A stretch of 64,000 bases of DNA. Source: Chryseobacterium gregarium DSM 19109 (GTDB lineage: Bacteria; Bacteroidota; Bacteroidia; Flavobacteriales; Weeksellaceae). The translations under genes were made by a program, and so were the position numbers. The notes beneath the pieces were generated by a model that saw only the letters and a program-made list of their open reading frames with translations, had not been told where the DNA came from and searched no databases. Of this stretch, positions 34,387-43,331 are shown piece after piece. The stretch spans positions 1 to 64,000 of the forward strand of contig NZ_AUMU01000014.1 in NCBI RefSeq assembly GCF_000430845.1, read 5' to 3'. The number at the start of each line of letters is the position of its first letter. Positions within the stretch are counted from its first letter, which is position 1.

Positions 34387-36021
34387 ATGAAATACATCTT
34401 GCTTACGCTCATTTCGGCAATGCTGCTGTCTGTATCCTGGCCTACCTACGGTGTCCCGTTTTTTATATTTTTCGCTCTGGTTCCGCTTTTGATGATGGAA
34501 CACGGCGTTTCAAAATTTTCGGATTATGACAGAAAAAGCTGGGTTGTTTTCGGGCTTTCGTATGTGTGCTTTGTCATCTGGAATGTAGTGACCACCGGCT
34601 GGCTGTACGGATCAAAGAATCCTGACGGCAGCCATTCCATGATGGCTGTGGTCTTTCCGGTTCTGGTCAATTCCTTTCTATACGCACTGGTCTTCCAGTG
34701 TTACCACTGGTATAAAAACGCACAGGGAACCTATTGGGGGCTGGCATTTCTAATTGCAATCTGGATGAGCTTTGAAAAATTCCATTTGGGCTGGCAGCTG
34801 ACCTGGCCATGGCTGAATCTGGGGAATGTATTTTCCGATTACCCGAAAGTAATCCAGTGGTACGATACATTGGGAGCCACAGGTGGAAGTTTCTGGATTT
34901 TACTGATTAATGTTTTCATATTTTACACAGTAAGAACCTGGGAGGCGGGAAGGAAAAGAAAAGATTTAATCAGAAACTCTGCTCTTGTGATAGCTTTAAT
35001 TATTATTCCGATGATCATTTCGGTTGTTAAGTATAACAATTTTGATGAAAAGCCGATCGGCAGCGTAAATGTCCTGATGCTTCAGCCTGCTCTTGATCCG
35101 TATGCCGAAAAATATTCCAAGGACAGCCTGGTTATTGAAGATGATTTATTGAATCTTGCCGAGAATAATTCAAAAGGAAAGATCGATTATTATATTGCTC
35201 CGGAAACCGCTCTTCCCGGAAGAGGCTCCATTTCCGAAACCGCTTTTGAAAAAAGCATCATCTTAAACAACCTTAAAGGATTCTTATCAAAACATCCCGG
35301 TTCCGTTTTCGCAACAGGTATTTCTTCACACCGGTTTTACACCAGCCCGAAAGATTTACCGCAAGAAGCGTATCAATTAAACCCAAAGCTCTGGGTAGAA
35401 AGCTTCAATTCCGCCGTCCAGGTAATTCCCGATCATAAAGTGGAAGTCTACCACAAAGGAAAGCTGGTTCCCGGCGTAGAAATTTTCCCGTACATGAATT
35501 ATTTAAAGCCGGTTTTAGGGAATGCCATGATCAACCTGGGAGGAACGGTAGCCTCATTGGGAACGGATAAAGAACGCATTGCTTTTTCGAATCCTTTCAA
35601 TAAAGGAAAAATCGCTCCGATTATTTGCTATGAAAGCATTTATGGAGAATTCACCGGCGATTATGTAAAAAAAGGCGCTAATTTCCTTGCCATTATGACG
35701 AATGATTCCTGGTGGGGCGTTACGGAAGGACATAAGCAGCTTTTATCTTATGCTAAATTAAGAGCCATCGAAACCAGGAGAGAAATTGCAAGGGCTGCCA
35801 ACAGCGGAATTTCTGCCCATATTGATGCCAAGGGTGAAATAGTTGCCGATACGTTTTACGGAGACAAAACAGCATTATTTGCCAAAGTAAACCTCTATGA
35901 CCAGCTGACTTTCTATACGCGGGCCGGAGACCTGCTTTCAAGATTTTCAATATTTGCATTAGGGTTTCTGCTGTTTTATTTCCTGATCAAAAGGTTTCAG
36001 AATAAAATGAAAAAAAGCTAA
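34387..36021 (+). CDS. lnt: Apolipoprotein N-acyltransferase
   Basis: A 544-residue inner-membrane enzyme that adds the third acyl chain to lipoproteins. The N-terminal half has about six membrane segments up to residue 215. The periplasmic nitrilase-type domain carries the catalytic triad Glu273 (APETALPG), Lys359 (HKGKL) and Cys414 (IICYES), matching E267, K335 and C387 of E. coli Lnt, plus TNDSWWGVTEGHKQ. A final membrane helix ends the protein. This window encodes many lipoproteins (for example at 21850, 25297, 29540 and 59591) that would be substrates. Confidence 0.95.
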   Translation: MKYILLTLISAMLLSVSWPTYGVPFFIFFALVPLLMMEHGVSKFSDYDRKSWVVFGLSYVCFVIWNVVTTGWLYGSKNPDGSHSMMAVVFPVLVNSFLYALVFQCYHWYKNAQGTYWGLAFLIAIWMSFEKFHLGWQLTWPWLNLGNVFSDYPKVIQWYDTLGATGGSFWILLINVFIFYTVRTWEAGRKRKDLIRNSALVIALIIIPMIISVVKYNNFDEKPIGSVNVLMLQPALDPYAEKYSKDSLVIEDDLLNLAENNSKGKIDYYIAPETALPGRGSISETAFEKSIILNNLKGFLSKHPGSVFATGISSHRFYTSPKDLPQEAYQLNPKLWVESFNSAVQVIPDHKVEVYHKGKLVPGVEIFPYMNYLKPVLGNAMINLGGTVASLGTDKERIAFSNPFNKGKIAPIICYESIYGEFTGDYVKKGANFLAIMTNDSWWGVTEGHKQLLSYAKLRAIETRREIARAANSGISAHIDAKGEIVADTFYGDKTALFAKVNLYDQLTFYTRAGDLLSRFSIFALGFLLFYFLIKRFQNKMKKS

Positions 36022-36366
36022 GGGGGCTAGAAAATTCCTATGAGGGAACGTTGATAAAAATCCCTTTTCATTGAACGATAAATTTTCAAAAAGATCGTGA
36101 TCAAAAAGAACTCCAATGTGATTGATATTTTCAGAAATAAATCCATAATGACTGATCATTTATATTTCAGCTGTATTTAATTTTTAAAGAATAAATTTAA
36201 AACTCATTATGCAACGGATCAGTTGTCTGATCGTATTCTAACCAGGAAATCGCAGTTACAAATCAGGATATTATTACAAATAATTTTCTAAAAGATTTGC
36301 CTATCTGAAAAATTCTTCGTTATTTTGCACTCTCAAATATTATAGTACAAATAAGAACATCGAGAT
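36022..36366. other. Intergenic stretch before rpmB
   Basis: About 345 bases with no supported gene. A minus frame reaching from 36159 into lnt has a protein-like reading (GFISENINHIGVLFDHDLFE) but no recognised family. TATTTTG at 36321-36327, near the -7 consensus, lies 39 bases before rpmB and may be its promoter. Confidence 0.4.
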
Positions 36367-36609
36367 ATGTCAAGAATTTGCCAAATAACAGGAAAGCGTG
36401 CAATGGTTGGTAACAACGTTTCTCACGCTAATAACAAAACGAAACGTCGTTTTGAAATTAACTTATTAGAGAAGAAATTTTACCTTCCGGAGCAAGATAA
36501 GCACGTAAAACTGAAAGTATCAGCTCATGGATTGAGAGTGATTAACAAAATTGGAATCGAAGAAGCTATTGAAAGAGCGACTAGAAACGGATTGATTAAA
36601 AAGAACTAA
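36367..36609 (+). CDS. rpmB: 50S ribosomal protein L28
   Basis: An 80-residue large-subunit ribosomal protein. [20 protein letters not shown] at the start and TKRRFEINL are the family signature. It forms an operon with rpmG (3 bp gap) and the DUF4295 gene, as usual in Bacteroidetes. Confidence 0.98.
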   Translation: MSRICQITGKRAMVGNNVSHANNKTKRRFEINLLEKKFYLPEQDKHVKLKVSAHGLRVINKIGIEEAIERATRNGLIKKN

Positions 36610-36612
36610 ATC

Positions 36613-36795
36613 ATGGCAAAAAAAGGAAACAGAGTTCAAGTAATCCTTGAATGTACAGAGCATAAAGAAAGTGGTATGCCGGGAATGTCAAGATACATTT
36701 CTACAAAAAATAAAAAGAATACAACTGAAAGACTGGAATTGAAAAAATATAATTCTGTTCTTAAGAAAGTTACACTTCACAAAGAAATCAAGTAA
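36613..36795 (+). CDS. rpmG: 50S ribosomal protein L33
   Basis: A 60-residue large-subunit ribosomal protein: [14 protein letters not shown], then [20 protein letters not shown]. Only one Cys is present, so it is the zinc-free (C-minus) form. It lies between rpmB and the DUF4295 gene. Confidence 0.97.
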   Translation: MAKKGNRVQVILECTEHKESGMPGMSRYISTKNKKNTTERLELKKYNSVLKKVTLHKEIK

Positions 36796-36815
36796 TTTAT
36801 AAAATATAATTTACC

Positions 36816-36968
36816 ATGGCAAAAAAAGTAGTAGCAACCCTACAAAGCGGTCAGTCAAAAAAAATGACTAAAGTTGTTAAATTGGTTAAGTCTTCTAAAT
36901 CAGGAGCTTACGTTTTTGACGAAAAAGTAATGAATGCAGACGAAGTAGACGGTTATTTGAAGAAATAA
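36816..36968 (+). CDS. DUF4295 small basic protein
   Basis: A 50-residue Lys-rich protein, MAKKVVATLQSGQSKKMTKV to the end NADEVDGYLKK. DUF4295 proteins are a Bacteroidetes-specific family encoded right after rpmB-rpmG, as here (20 bp gap). The size and charge suggest association with the ribosome, which is an inference. A terminator follows at once. Confidence 0.93.
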   Translation: MAKKVVATLQSGQSKKMTKVVKLVKSSKSGAYVFDEKVMNADEVDGYLKK

Positions 36969-36990
36969 TCTCCGCTTTATTTACAATATA

Positions 36991-37020
36991 AAAACTACTC
37001 AGCTTTTGGGTAGTTTTTTT
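36991..37020 (+). terminator. Terminator after rpmB-rpmG-DUF4295
   Basis: AAAACTAC / GTAGTTTT form the stem, with TTTTTTT after it. Confidence 0.85.
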
Positions 37021-37022
37021 GT

Positions 37023-37030
37023 TATCTTTG
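37023..37030 (+). promoter_or_regulatory. -7 element before ftsY
   Basis: TATCTTTG matches TAnnTTTG, directly after the preceding terminator, giving a leader of about 90 bases to the ATG at 37126. Confidence 0.5.
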
Positions 37031-37125
37031 TTTTTGGATAATGGGTTATGAATGACAAATGATATAAACAATCAGGCGGAAATAAGAGCCCGGAATCTGT
37101 AATTTAAAATTCCGTAATTCATAAG

Positions 37126-38079
37126 ATGAGTTGGTTCAAAAAGATTTTCAAAAAAGAAGAAAAAGAAACTTTAGATAAAGGATTGGAAAAGTCCAGCCAG
37201 GGTTTCTTTGAAAAAATGACAAAAGCCGTAGTCGGCAAGAGCAAGGTAGATGATGAAGTCCTGGATAACCTGGAGGAAATCTTAATTGCCTCCGACGTGG
37301 GCGCCTCCACCACCATCAAAATCATAGAAAGAATTGAAGAGCGTGTTGCCAGAGACAAATACGTCAGCATCAACGAGCTTGATACAATCCTCCGTGAAGA
37401 AATCTCAGGACTTTTGCTTGAAAACCCTCATGCCGGAACAGGAAATATCGATGCTTCCAAAAAACCTTACGTCATTATGGTAGTAGGTGTTAACGGTGTC
37501 GGAAAGACAACCACCATCGGTAAGCTGGCACACCAGTTCAAATCAGAAGGCAAACAAGTGGTTTTAGGGGCTGCCGATACTTTCAGGGCCGCCGCTGTGG
37601 ACCAGCTGGTGATCTGGAGTCAGAGAGTCGGCGTTACAATTATAAAACAGGAAATGGGCTCCGATCCCGCTTCTGTGGCTTTTGATACCGTTCAGAGTGC
37701 TGTTGCCCAGAATGCCGATGTCGTGATCATCGATACCGCGGGAAGGCTCCACAATAAAATTAACCTGATGAATGAGCTGTCTAAAATTAAAAGAGTGATG
37801 CAAAAGGTGATTCCTGATGCTCCCCATGAAGTACTGCTGGTTCTTGACGGTTCTACGGGACAAAATGCTTTTGAGCAGGCAAAACAGTTCACTGCCGCAA
37901 CGGAAGTCAATGCTTTAGCCGTGACAAAACTTGACGGAACTGCAAAAGGAGGCGTCGTGATCGGCATCTCGGATCAGTTCCAGATCCCGGTAAAATATAT
38001 CGGCGTCGGAGAAAAGATGCAGGACCTGCAATTGTTCAATGGTACGGAATTTGTTGACTCGTTCTTCAAGAAGAGATGA
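37126..38079 (+). CDS. ftsY: Signal recognition particle receptor FtsY
   Basis: A 317-residue SRP GTPase that docks ribosome-SRP complexes at the inner membrane. It has only a very short basic N terminus (MSWFKKIFKKEEKE) before the N domain, so the long acidic A domain of E. coli is missing, as is common in Bacteroidetes. The G domain shows GVNGVGKTTTIGKLA (G1), DTFRAAAVDQL (G2 and insertion), DTAGRL (G3), TKLDGTAKGG (G4) and the closing GVGEKMQDLQLFN. It stands alone. Confidence 0.97.
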   Translation: MSWFKKIFKKEEKETLDKGLEKSSQGFFEKMTKAVVGKSKVDDEVLDNLEEILIASDVGASTTIKIIERIEERVARDKYVSINELDTILREEISGLLLENPHAGTGNIDASKKPYVIMVVGVNGVGKTTTIGKLAHQFKSEGKQVVLGAADTFRAAAVDQLVIWSQRVGVTIIKQEMGSDPASVAFDTVQSAVAQNADVVIIDTAGRLHNKINLMNELSKIKRVMQKVIPDAPHEVLLVLDGSTGQNAFEQAKQFTAATEVNALAVTKLDGTAKGGVVIGISDQFQIPVKYIGVGEKMQDLQLFNGTEFVDSFFKKR

Positions 38080-38143
38080 TACGTATCATCCCTGTCTAAA
38101 TTCAAATAATTAAATCACACATTAACATTAAAAATTTACGACT

Positions 38144-38407
38144 ATGGGAATTTTAACTTGGATCATATTTGGTCTTATCGCAGGAGCTCTTGCAAAACTG
38201 ATTATGCCCGGAAACCAGGGCGGCGGATGGCTGATCACCATTATTTTAGGAATCTTGGGAGCTTTTATCGGAGGAGCAATAGGTGTCTATGTTCTTCACT
38301 GGGGAGACGTTGATTCCTTCTGGAACTTCAGAAGTTGGATCCTGGCCATCGGAGGCGCACTGATTCTGCTTTGGATTTACGGAATGGCAACAAGAAAGAA
38401 CGTATAA
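38144..38407 (+). CDS. GlsB/YeaQ/YmgE family membrane protein
   Basis: An 87-residue protein with three hydrophobic segments (residues 3-20, 29-50 and 63-83). GLIAGALAKLIMPG and GGWLITIILGILGAFIGG are the transglycosylase-associated/YeaQ family signature. These small inner-membrane proteins are linked to stress responses; their molecular role is unknown. AAAATTTACGACT before the ATG is weak as a ribosome binding site, as is usual here. Confidence 0.93.
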   Translation: MGILTWIIFGLIAGALAKLIMPGNQGGGWLITIILGILGAFIGGAIGVYVLHWGDVDSFWNFRSWILAIGGALILLWIYGMATRKNV

Positions 38408-38431
38408 AGAAATACACTTTCATTAAAAATA

Positions 38432-38465
38432 AAACGGCGGATTTGAAATTTCAAATCCGCCGTTT
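38432..38465. terminator. Perfect palindromic bidirectional terminator
   Basis: A 34-base perfect palindrome (AAACGGCGGATTTGAAA and its complement) lies between the convergent YeaQ-like and sppA genes. T runs flank it on both strands. Confidence 0.9.
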
Positions 38466-38481
38466 CTTTGTACAATATAAT

Positions 38482-40239
38482 TTAGTTGATCTTGATCTGG
38501 TAAGGCATTTCCATTTTCACTTCAGACTGCAGTTTTCTTTCTTCCATAATCTGCTGCATAATTTCATAATTGGCTTTTCCTATTTTATTTTTAATCAGCC
38601 TTGCAGAAATTTCATCTTCATTGAGATCTTTGAAAATCTGCTCAAAAGGAGACATTCTTTTCGGATAGGAAGATATGCCGTAAGATTTTAATCCGGCTTT
38701 ACCGGCTGCATATTTTACAGCATCGTTCAGGGTACCTAATTCGTCTACAAGCCCGATCTGCTTGGCTCTGGTCCCGCTCCATACTCTTCCGCCACCTACA
38801 CTGTCAATCTGCCCGAAGGTCTGCTTTCGGTTCTGGGTAACAAAATGAACAAATCTTTTGTAGGTACCTTCCACACTTCTCGTAATCATACTCACTCCGT
38901 ATGGCGTCACACCGTTTAATGACGAATAATACTGGGAGTTGGCATTGGTCGCCACAATATCGGCACGTATGCCGTTCTTGTTGGCAATATCCTTAAAATA
39001 AGGAATGACCCCGAAAACCCCGATGGATCCTGTAAGCGTATTAGGCTCGGAATAAATTTTATCCGCAGCCATCGCAATATAATATCCTCCCGAAGCGGCA
39101 TAGTCCCCGAATGAAACAATAAGCGGCTTTTTCTTTTTCAGCTGCTGGAGCTCAAAGAGAATTTCATCCGAAGCATTGGCACTTCCGCCGGGAGAATTAA
39201 TCCTGAAAACAACAGCTTTCACATTATCGTTTTCCTGAAGCTCCTTGATGTATTTGATGTATTTTTCCGAGTGAATGTCATTGTACTCATCGCCCCCGTT
39301 AATGGATCCCGAAGCATACAGCACCGCTACTTTATCCCCTGCTTTTTCATCATCGGAATAAGACGCTATGTATTTGCCTAAAGAAATCCTGTTTAATTTT
39401 TCATCATTCTTCACCCCTAATTTCGATCTGATCAGCTGGTCATACTCGGTCTTCTGAATCAGCTTATCGGCCAGTTTATTTTTTAGTCCCAATTCAGGAA
39501 TCATTCCGTATAAGCTGTCGACTACTGTTCTGAACTGAGCGGTATCGATCTTTCTGGAAGCCGCTATTTTTGATGACGTGTTTTTCCAGATATCATTAAG
39601 AAGCGTGCTGAGCTGTTCCTTATTTTCAGGGGAAATGTCATTACGAAGGAAAGGTTCTACCGCTGACTTAAATTTTCCGTGGCGGATCACCTCAATACCG
39701 ATTCCGTATTTATCTGCAAAATCTTTAAAGAAAGCCACCTCCATTGCCAGTCCTTTAAGCTCAATCAAGCCTGCAGGATTCAGGTAATACTGATCCGCTA
39801 CAGATCCCAGATAATAAGAAGACTGGGAAACGGCATTGCCATATGCATAAACAAATTTACCGCTCTTTTTAAAATCTTCTATTGCATTCCTAAGATCGTC
39901 GATCTGGGTAATTCCTGCATTAAGCTGATCTGCTTCAATACTTATTCCTTTAATATTATCATCCGTTTTGGCTTTTCTGATCGCTTCCACCGCATCATAG
40001 ATCAAAATACTTTTGTTCTGGTCACTGATCTCAAACAATCCGGTACGCTCTTCTGTGGGGCTGTCTATTATATTGGTTTTTAAGTTAATGGCAAGTACGG
40101 AATTCTTTTTCACCACTACAGATTTTTCACTGCCCATAGTACTGAACACCAGCATTACGATGAAAAAGAAGAAAAATACGACACATAATATGACGATAGC
40201 CACTATATTTGCCAGTACATTTTTTAAAAAGCTTTTCAT
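38482..40239 (-). CDS. sppA: Signal peptide peptidase SppA, 67 kDa type
   Basis: A 585-residue membrane-bound serine protease that cuts leftover signal peptides. One N-terminal membrane segment (about 10-33) is followed by two tandem ClpP-like domains. The second holds the nucleophile Ser383 in DYAASGGYYIAM, after FRINSPGGSANASDEI. The first holds the catalytic Lys191 in GKFKSAVEPF, as in the E. coli Ser-Lys dyad split over two domains. It is divergent from folK, with 19 bases between the start codons. Confidence 0.96.
   Translation of the reverse strand: MKSFLKNVLANIVAIVILCVVFFFFFIVMLVFSTMGSEKSVVVKKNSVLAINLKTNIIDSPTEERTGLFEISDQNKSILIYDAVEAIRKAKTDDNIKGISIEADQLNAGITQIDDLRNAIEDFKKSGKFVYAYGNAVSQSSYYLGSVADQYYLNPAGLIELKGLAMEVAFFKDFADKYGIGIEVIRHGKFKSAVEPFLRNDISPENKEQLSTLLNDIWKNTSSKIAASRKIDTAQFRTVVDSLYGMIPELGLKNKLADKLIQKTEYDQLIRSKLGVKNDEKLNRISLGKYIASYSDDEKAGDKVAVLYASGSINGGDEYNDIHSEKYIKYIKELQENDNVKAVVFRINSPGGSANASDEILFELQQLKKKKPLIVSFGDYAASGGYYIAMAADKIYSEPNTLTGSIGVFGVIPYFKDIANKNGIRADIVATNANSQYYSSLNGVTPYGVSMITRSVEGTYKRFVHFVTQNRKQTFGQIDSVGGGRVWSGTRAKQIGLVDELGTLNDAVKYAAGKAGLKSYGISSYPKRMSPFEQIFKDLNEDEISARLIKNKIGKANYEIMQQIMEERKLQSEVKMEMPYQIKIN
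40204..40211 (+). promoter_or_regulatory. -7 element of folK inside the sppA 5' end
   Basis: TATATTTG matches TAnnTTTG and lies 47 bases before the folK ATG. It overlaps the first codons of the divergent sppA gene. Confidence 0.45.
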
Positions 40240-40258
40240 AAATCAATCATTTTATAAT

Positions 40259-40672
40259 ATGTCGCAGCATAAAGCCGTTTTGTTACTCGGAAGTAACCTC
40301 GGAGATCAAAAAAAAAATGTGGAGACCGCATTGGAAAGAATAAAAGAAGGGGGAAATGAAATATTACGAATAAGTGAATTTCTGACATCCGAGCCTGTAG
40401 AATTTGTAAGCTCCAATATTTTTTGTAATATTGCAGCAATAATATCGACCGATCTTTCACCTATCCAACTGCTTGATTTTGTTAAAAGTATCGAAATGAA
40501 AATGGGAAGATTACATGATTCCAGAGCAGGAGGATATGAGGATAGAATCATAGATATTGATATTATTACTTATAATGGTCTGATATTTGTATCAGAGAGG
40601 TTGGAAATACCACATCGGAAACATCTTTTCGAAAGGGAATTTTCCGAAAAACTATTAAAAGACTTTATTTAA
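40259..40672 (+). CDS. folK: 2-amino-4-hydroxy-6-hydroxymethyldihydropteridine pyrophosphokinase
   Basis: A 137-residue folate-pathway enzyme that transfers pyrophosphate from ATP to hydroxymethyldihydropterin. The start is ATG 40259 (MSQHKAVLLLGSNLGDQKKN); the frame is open further upstream, but that part is antisense to sppA. LLLGSNLGD, the Arg/Asp block DSRAGGYEDRIIDIDIITY (two metal-binding Asp) and IPHRKHLFEREF are the family signatures. It lies 14 bp before the first OmpA-like gene. Confidence 0.95.
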   Translation: MSQHKAVLLLGSNLGDQKKNVETALERIKEGGNEILRISEFLTSEPVEFVSSNIFCNIAAIISTDLSPIQLLDFVKSIEMKMGRLHDSRAGGYEDRIIDIDIITYNGLIFVSERLEIPHRKHLFEREFSEKLLKDFI

Positions 40673-40686
40673 TCAAAACATACTGT

Positions 40687-41754
40687 ATGAAACTAGGTTT
40701 ATTATTATTGGCCGCTTTGCCTATTGCCACTTATGCACAGGACAGCATTGCCATTACTTCAAATGATAAATATCCAAATACATTCTCTTCAGGTTCTGCG
40801 AATGTTTCTCCTTTTACCAATAAATCAAAAAGATTCAACGACTGGGCGATTTCAGCTGGTGCCGGTGTACCGTTGGTACAGCATGCAGACCTGAGATCAA
40901 TTAAACATGGTAAAGATGTTTTCGGATATTCCGCTTATATCAGTATTGACAAAGCCATTACCCATGCTTTTGGAATCAACCTTCAGTATGACAGAGGCGA
41001 AACAAGACAGGGATGGTTTAACACGAAAGATGCTGTTCCGACAAACCTTCCGGCTAACGAGCAGGTAGGGGCAAGAACCCAATATGACGCGATTTCAGTA
41101 TTAGGGGATATCAATTTTTCCAATTTATTGAGAAGAGTGGACAACCAGTCTCCTTACCGATGGGCTTTACACGGTTATGCAGGGGTAGGTACTTTAGCTT
41201 ACAGGGCTTATCAGAAAAACAATGCAGGTCAGAGAATGATGACTGAAATCAAACCTTTCAGTGCAGGCTCTCTATTCGGACAGGCCGGTGCAGGGGTTAA
41301 ATATAAAGTCAACAGAAGACTTGACATTGAAGCCAGAGCCATGTATGTGGTTACGGGTGATGATCAATTTGACGGTGGAGGAAGCAGAAACAGTGTGGTG
41401 AATCAAAACACACCGAAAGTTTCCGATAATTTCTTCAATGCAACTTTAGGAATTTCCTTAAAATTAGGAAAACATGAGTCTCACTTAATGTGGCATGACC
41501 CGATCCAGGAAGCCTATTACAAAATTAATGTTTTGGAAAACAAAGATTCTGAATTTATTGTATGTGAAAAAGGAGATCTTGACAATGACGGTGTTTGCGA
41601 CGATTGGGACAGACAGCTTGATACTCCTGCAGGTGCAAGAGTAGACGGTGCAGGGGTTGCCCTTGATATCGATTTGGATGGCGTTATCGATTTATATGAT
41701 AAATGTGTAACTGTTCCGGGACCTGTTGAAAACAACGGATGTCCTACCAAGTAA
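40687..41754 (+). CDS. OmpA-like barrel with calcium-type repeats, lacking the OmpA domain
   Basis: A 355-residue outer-membrane protein. The signal peptide ends ATYAQ. An eight-strand-type barrel spans about 45-275, then comes a short thrombospondin-type-3-like calcium loop region (DLDNDGVCDDWDRQLDTPAG, then DIDLDGVIDLYD). It stops at GPVENNGCPTK, exactly where the peptidoglycan-binding OmpA domain begins in the neighbouring gene. It is nearly identical to that neighbour over most of its length. It therefore either lost its C-terminal domain after a tandem duplication or is a dedicated short form. Confidence 0.85.
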   Translation: MKLGLLLLAALPIATYAQDSIAITSNDKYPNTFSSGSANVSPFTNKSKRFNDWAISAGAGVPLVQHADLRSIKHGKDVFGYSAYISIDKAITHAFGINLQYDRGETRQGWFNTKDAVPTNLPANEQVGARTQYDAISVLGDINFSNLLRRVDNQSPYRWALHGYAGVGTLAYRAYQKNNAGQRMMTEIKPFSAGSLFGQAGAGVKYKVNRRLDIEARAMYVVTGDDQFDGGGSRNSVVNQNTPKVSDNFFNATLGISLKLGKHESHLMWHDPIQEAYYKINVLENKDSEFIVCEKGDLDNDGVCDDWDRQLDTPAGARVDGAGVALDIDLDGVIDLYDKCVTVPGPVENNGCPTK

Positions 41755-41795
41755 ATAATAACTAATCATTTAATTAACTAAATAAAAAATACACT

Positions 41796-43250
41796 ATGAA
41801 ATTAAGTTTAGCAATTGTTGCATTTGCTTTAGCTGTACCAACAGCAAGTTTTGCACAAGACTCAACTGCAGTAGTTTCAAACGGAGAATACCCAAACACA
41901 TTCTCTTCAGGTTCTGCAAATGTATCTCCATTTACCAATAAATCAAAAAGATTTAATGACTGGGCGATTTCAGTAGGTGCCGGTGTACCGTTGGTACAGC
42001 ATGCAGACCTGACATCAATTAAACATGGCAAAGATGTTTTCGGATATTCTGCTTATGTCAGTATTGATAAAGCCATTACCCATGCTTTTGGAATCAACCT
42101 TCAGTATGACAGAGGGGAAACAAGACAGGGATGGTTTAACACGAAAGATGCTGTTCCGACAAACCTTCCGGCTAACCAGCAGGTAGGGGCAAGAACCCAA
42201 TATGACGCGATTTCAGTATTAGGGGATATCAACTTTTCCAATTTATTGAGAAGAGTGGACAACCAGTCTCCTTACCGATGGGCTTTACACGGCTATGCAG
42301 GCGTAGGTACTATAGCTTACAGAGCGTACCAGAAAAACAATGCAGGTCAGAGAATGATGACTGAAATTAAACCTTTCACTCTTGGTTCTTTATTTGGTCA
42401 GGCCGGTGCAGGAGTTAAATATAAAGTCAACAGAAGACTTGATATTGAAGCCAGAGCTATGTATGTGGTGACAGGTGATGATCAATTTGACGGCGGAGGA
42501 AGCAGAAACAGTGTGGTTAACCAAAATACACCGAAAGTTTCCGATAATTTCTTCAATGCGACTTTAGGTATCTCCTTAAAATTAGGAAAACATGAGTCTC
42601 ACTTAATGTGGCATGATCCACTTCAGGAAATCTATTACAAACTGGATGTATTGGCTGAAAAGAGCCAGGATATAGAAGTTTGTAAGAAAGGAGATCTTGA
42701 TAATGACGGTGTTTGCGACGATTGGGACAGACAGCTTGATACTCCTGCAGGAGCAAGAGTTGACGGTGCAGGTGTTGCCCTTGATACTGACCTTGACGGC
42801 GTTATCGATCTTTACGATAAGTGTGTCACTGTTCCTGGCCCGGTAGAAAACCAGGGATGTCCTACAACCGCACCTTCAACGGGCGGACCAGTAGAAGAGA
42901 AGGAAACAAAATTGGACGGAATTGAATTTGATCTGAACTCAGACAGAATCCTGCCTTCTAATACGCCTATCCTGAACAATGCTGTTAGTTATATCAACTC
43001 TTCAACAGGAACCTATACTGTAGTTGGAGCTACCGATACAAGAGCTTCTGAAGCTTACAACCAAAGGCTTTCTGAAAAAAGAGCGAACAACGTTAAAAAC
43101 TACCTGATCAAAAACGGTGTTCAGTCTGATAAACTAAATTCTGTAGGAAGAGGTGAAAAAGACCTTAAATATCCTGAATGTGATCCTGCGACGAAATGTC
43201 CTGAATGGAAAAACAGAGCAAACAGAAGAGTTTACTTCGAAGCTAAATAA
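41796..43250 (+). CDS. OmpA family outer-membrane protein
   Basis: A 484-residue protein: signal peptide (ending ASFAQ), barrel (about 45-275), thrombospondin-3-like Ca-binding repeats (about 290-350), a short linker (TTAPSTGGPVEEK) and a C-terminal OmpA domain (about 365-484) with EFDLNSDRILPSN and the NQRLSEKRANNVKNYL helix that binds peptidoglycan, ending ANRRVYFEAK. It would anchor the outer membrane to the cell wall. It is preceded by its shorter twin with a 41-bp gap and followed by a terminator. Confidence 0.93.
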   Translation: MKLSLAIVAFALAVPTASFAQDSTAVVSNGEYPNTFSSGSANVSPFTNKSKRFNDWAISVGAGVPLVQHADLTSIKHGKDVFGYSAYVSIDKAITHAFGINLQYDRGETRQGWFNTKDAVPTNLPANQQVGARTQYDAISVLGDINFSNLLRRVDNQSPYRWALHGYAGVGTIAYRAYQKNNAGQRMMTEIKPFTLGSLFGQAGAGVKYKVNRRLDIEARAMYVVTGDDQFDGGGSRNSVVNQNTPKVSDNFFNATLGISLKLGKHESHLMWHDPLQEIYYKLDVLAEKSQDIEVCKKGDLDNDGVCDDWDRQLDTPAGARVDGAGVALDTDLDGVIDLYDKCVTVPGPVENQGCPTTAPSTGGPVEEKETKLDGIEFDLNSDRILPSNTPILNNAVSYINSSTGTYTVVGATDTRASEAYNQRLSEKRANNVKNYLIKNGVQSDKLNSVGRGEKDLKYPECDPATKCPEWKNRANRRVYFEAK

Positions 43251-43276
43251 AAAATTAATTTTATTAGTAAAATATT

Positions 43277-43303
43277 AAAGTCACGCCATGCGTGACTTTT
43301 TTT
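43277..43303 (+). terminator. Terminator after OmpA-like genes
   Basis: AAAGTCACG / CGTGACTTT with a 5-base loop and T run. Confidence 0.88.
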
Positions 43304-43331
43304 GTTGATATACTTTCATTATTTTTATACC

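Noticed and set aside
35959..36159. 66-codon minus ORF overlapping the end of lnt
   Set aside because: It looks protein-like (GFISENINHIGVLFDHDLFE) but has no recognised family or promoter and overlaps the lnt 3' end. It is only noted in the intergenic entry.
40013..40258. Upstream extension of folK to a frame start at 40013
   Set aside because: The extra part is antisense to the start of sppA and has no similarity to HPPK. The family N terminus begins at ATG 40259.
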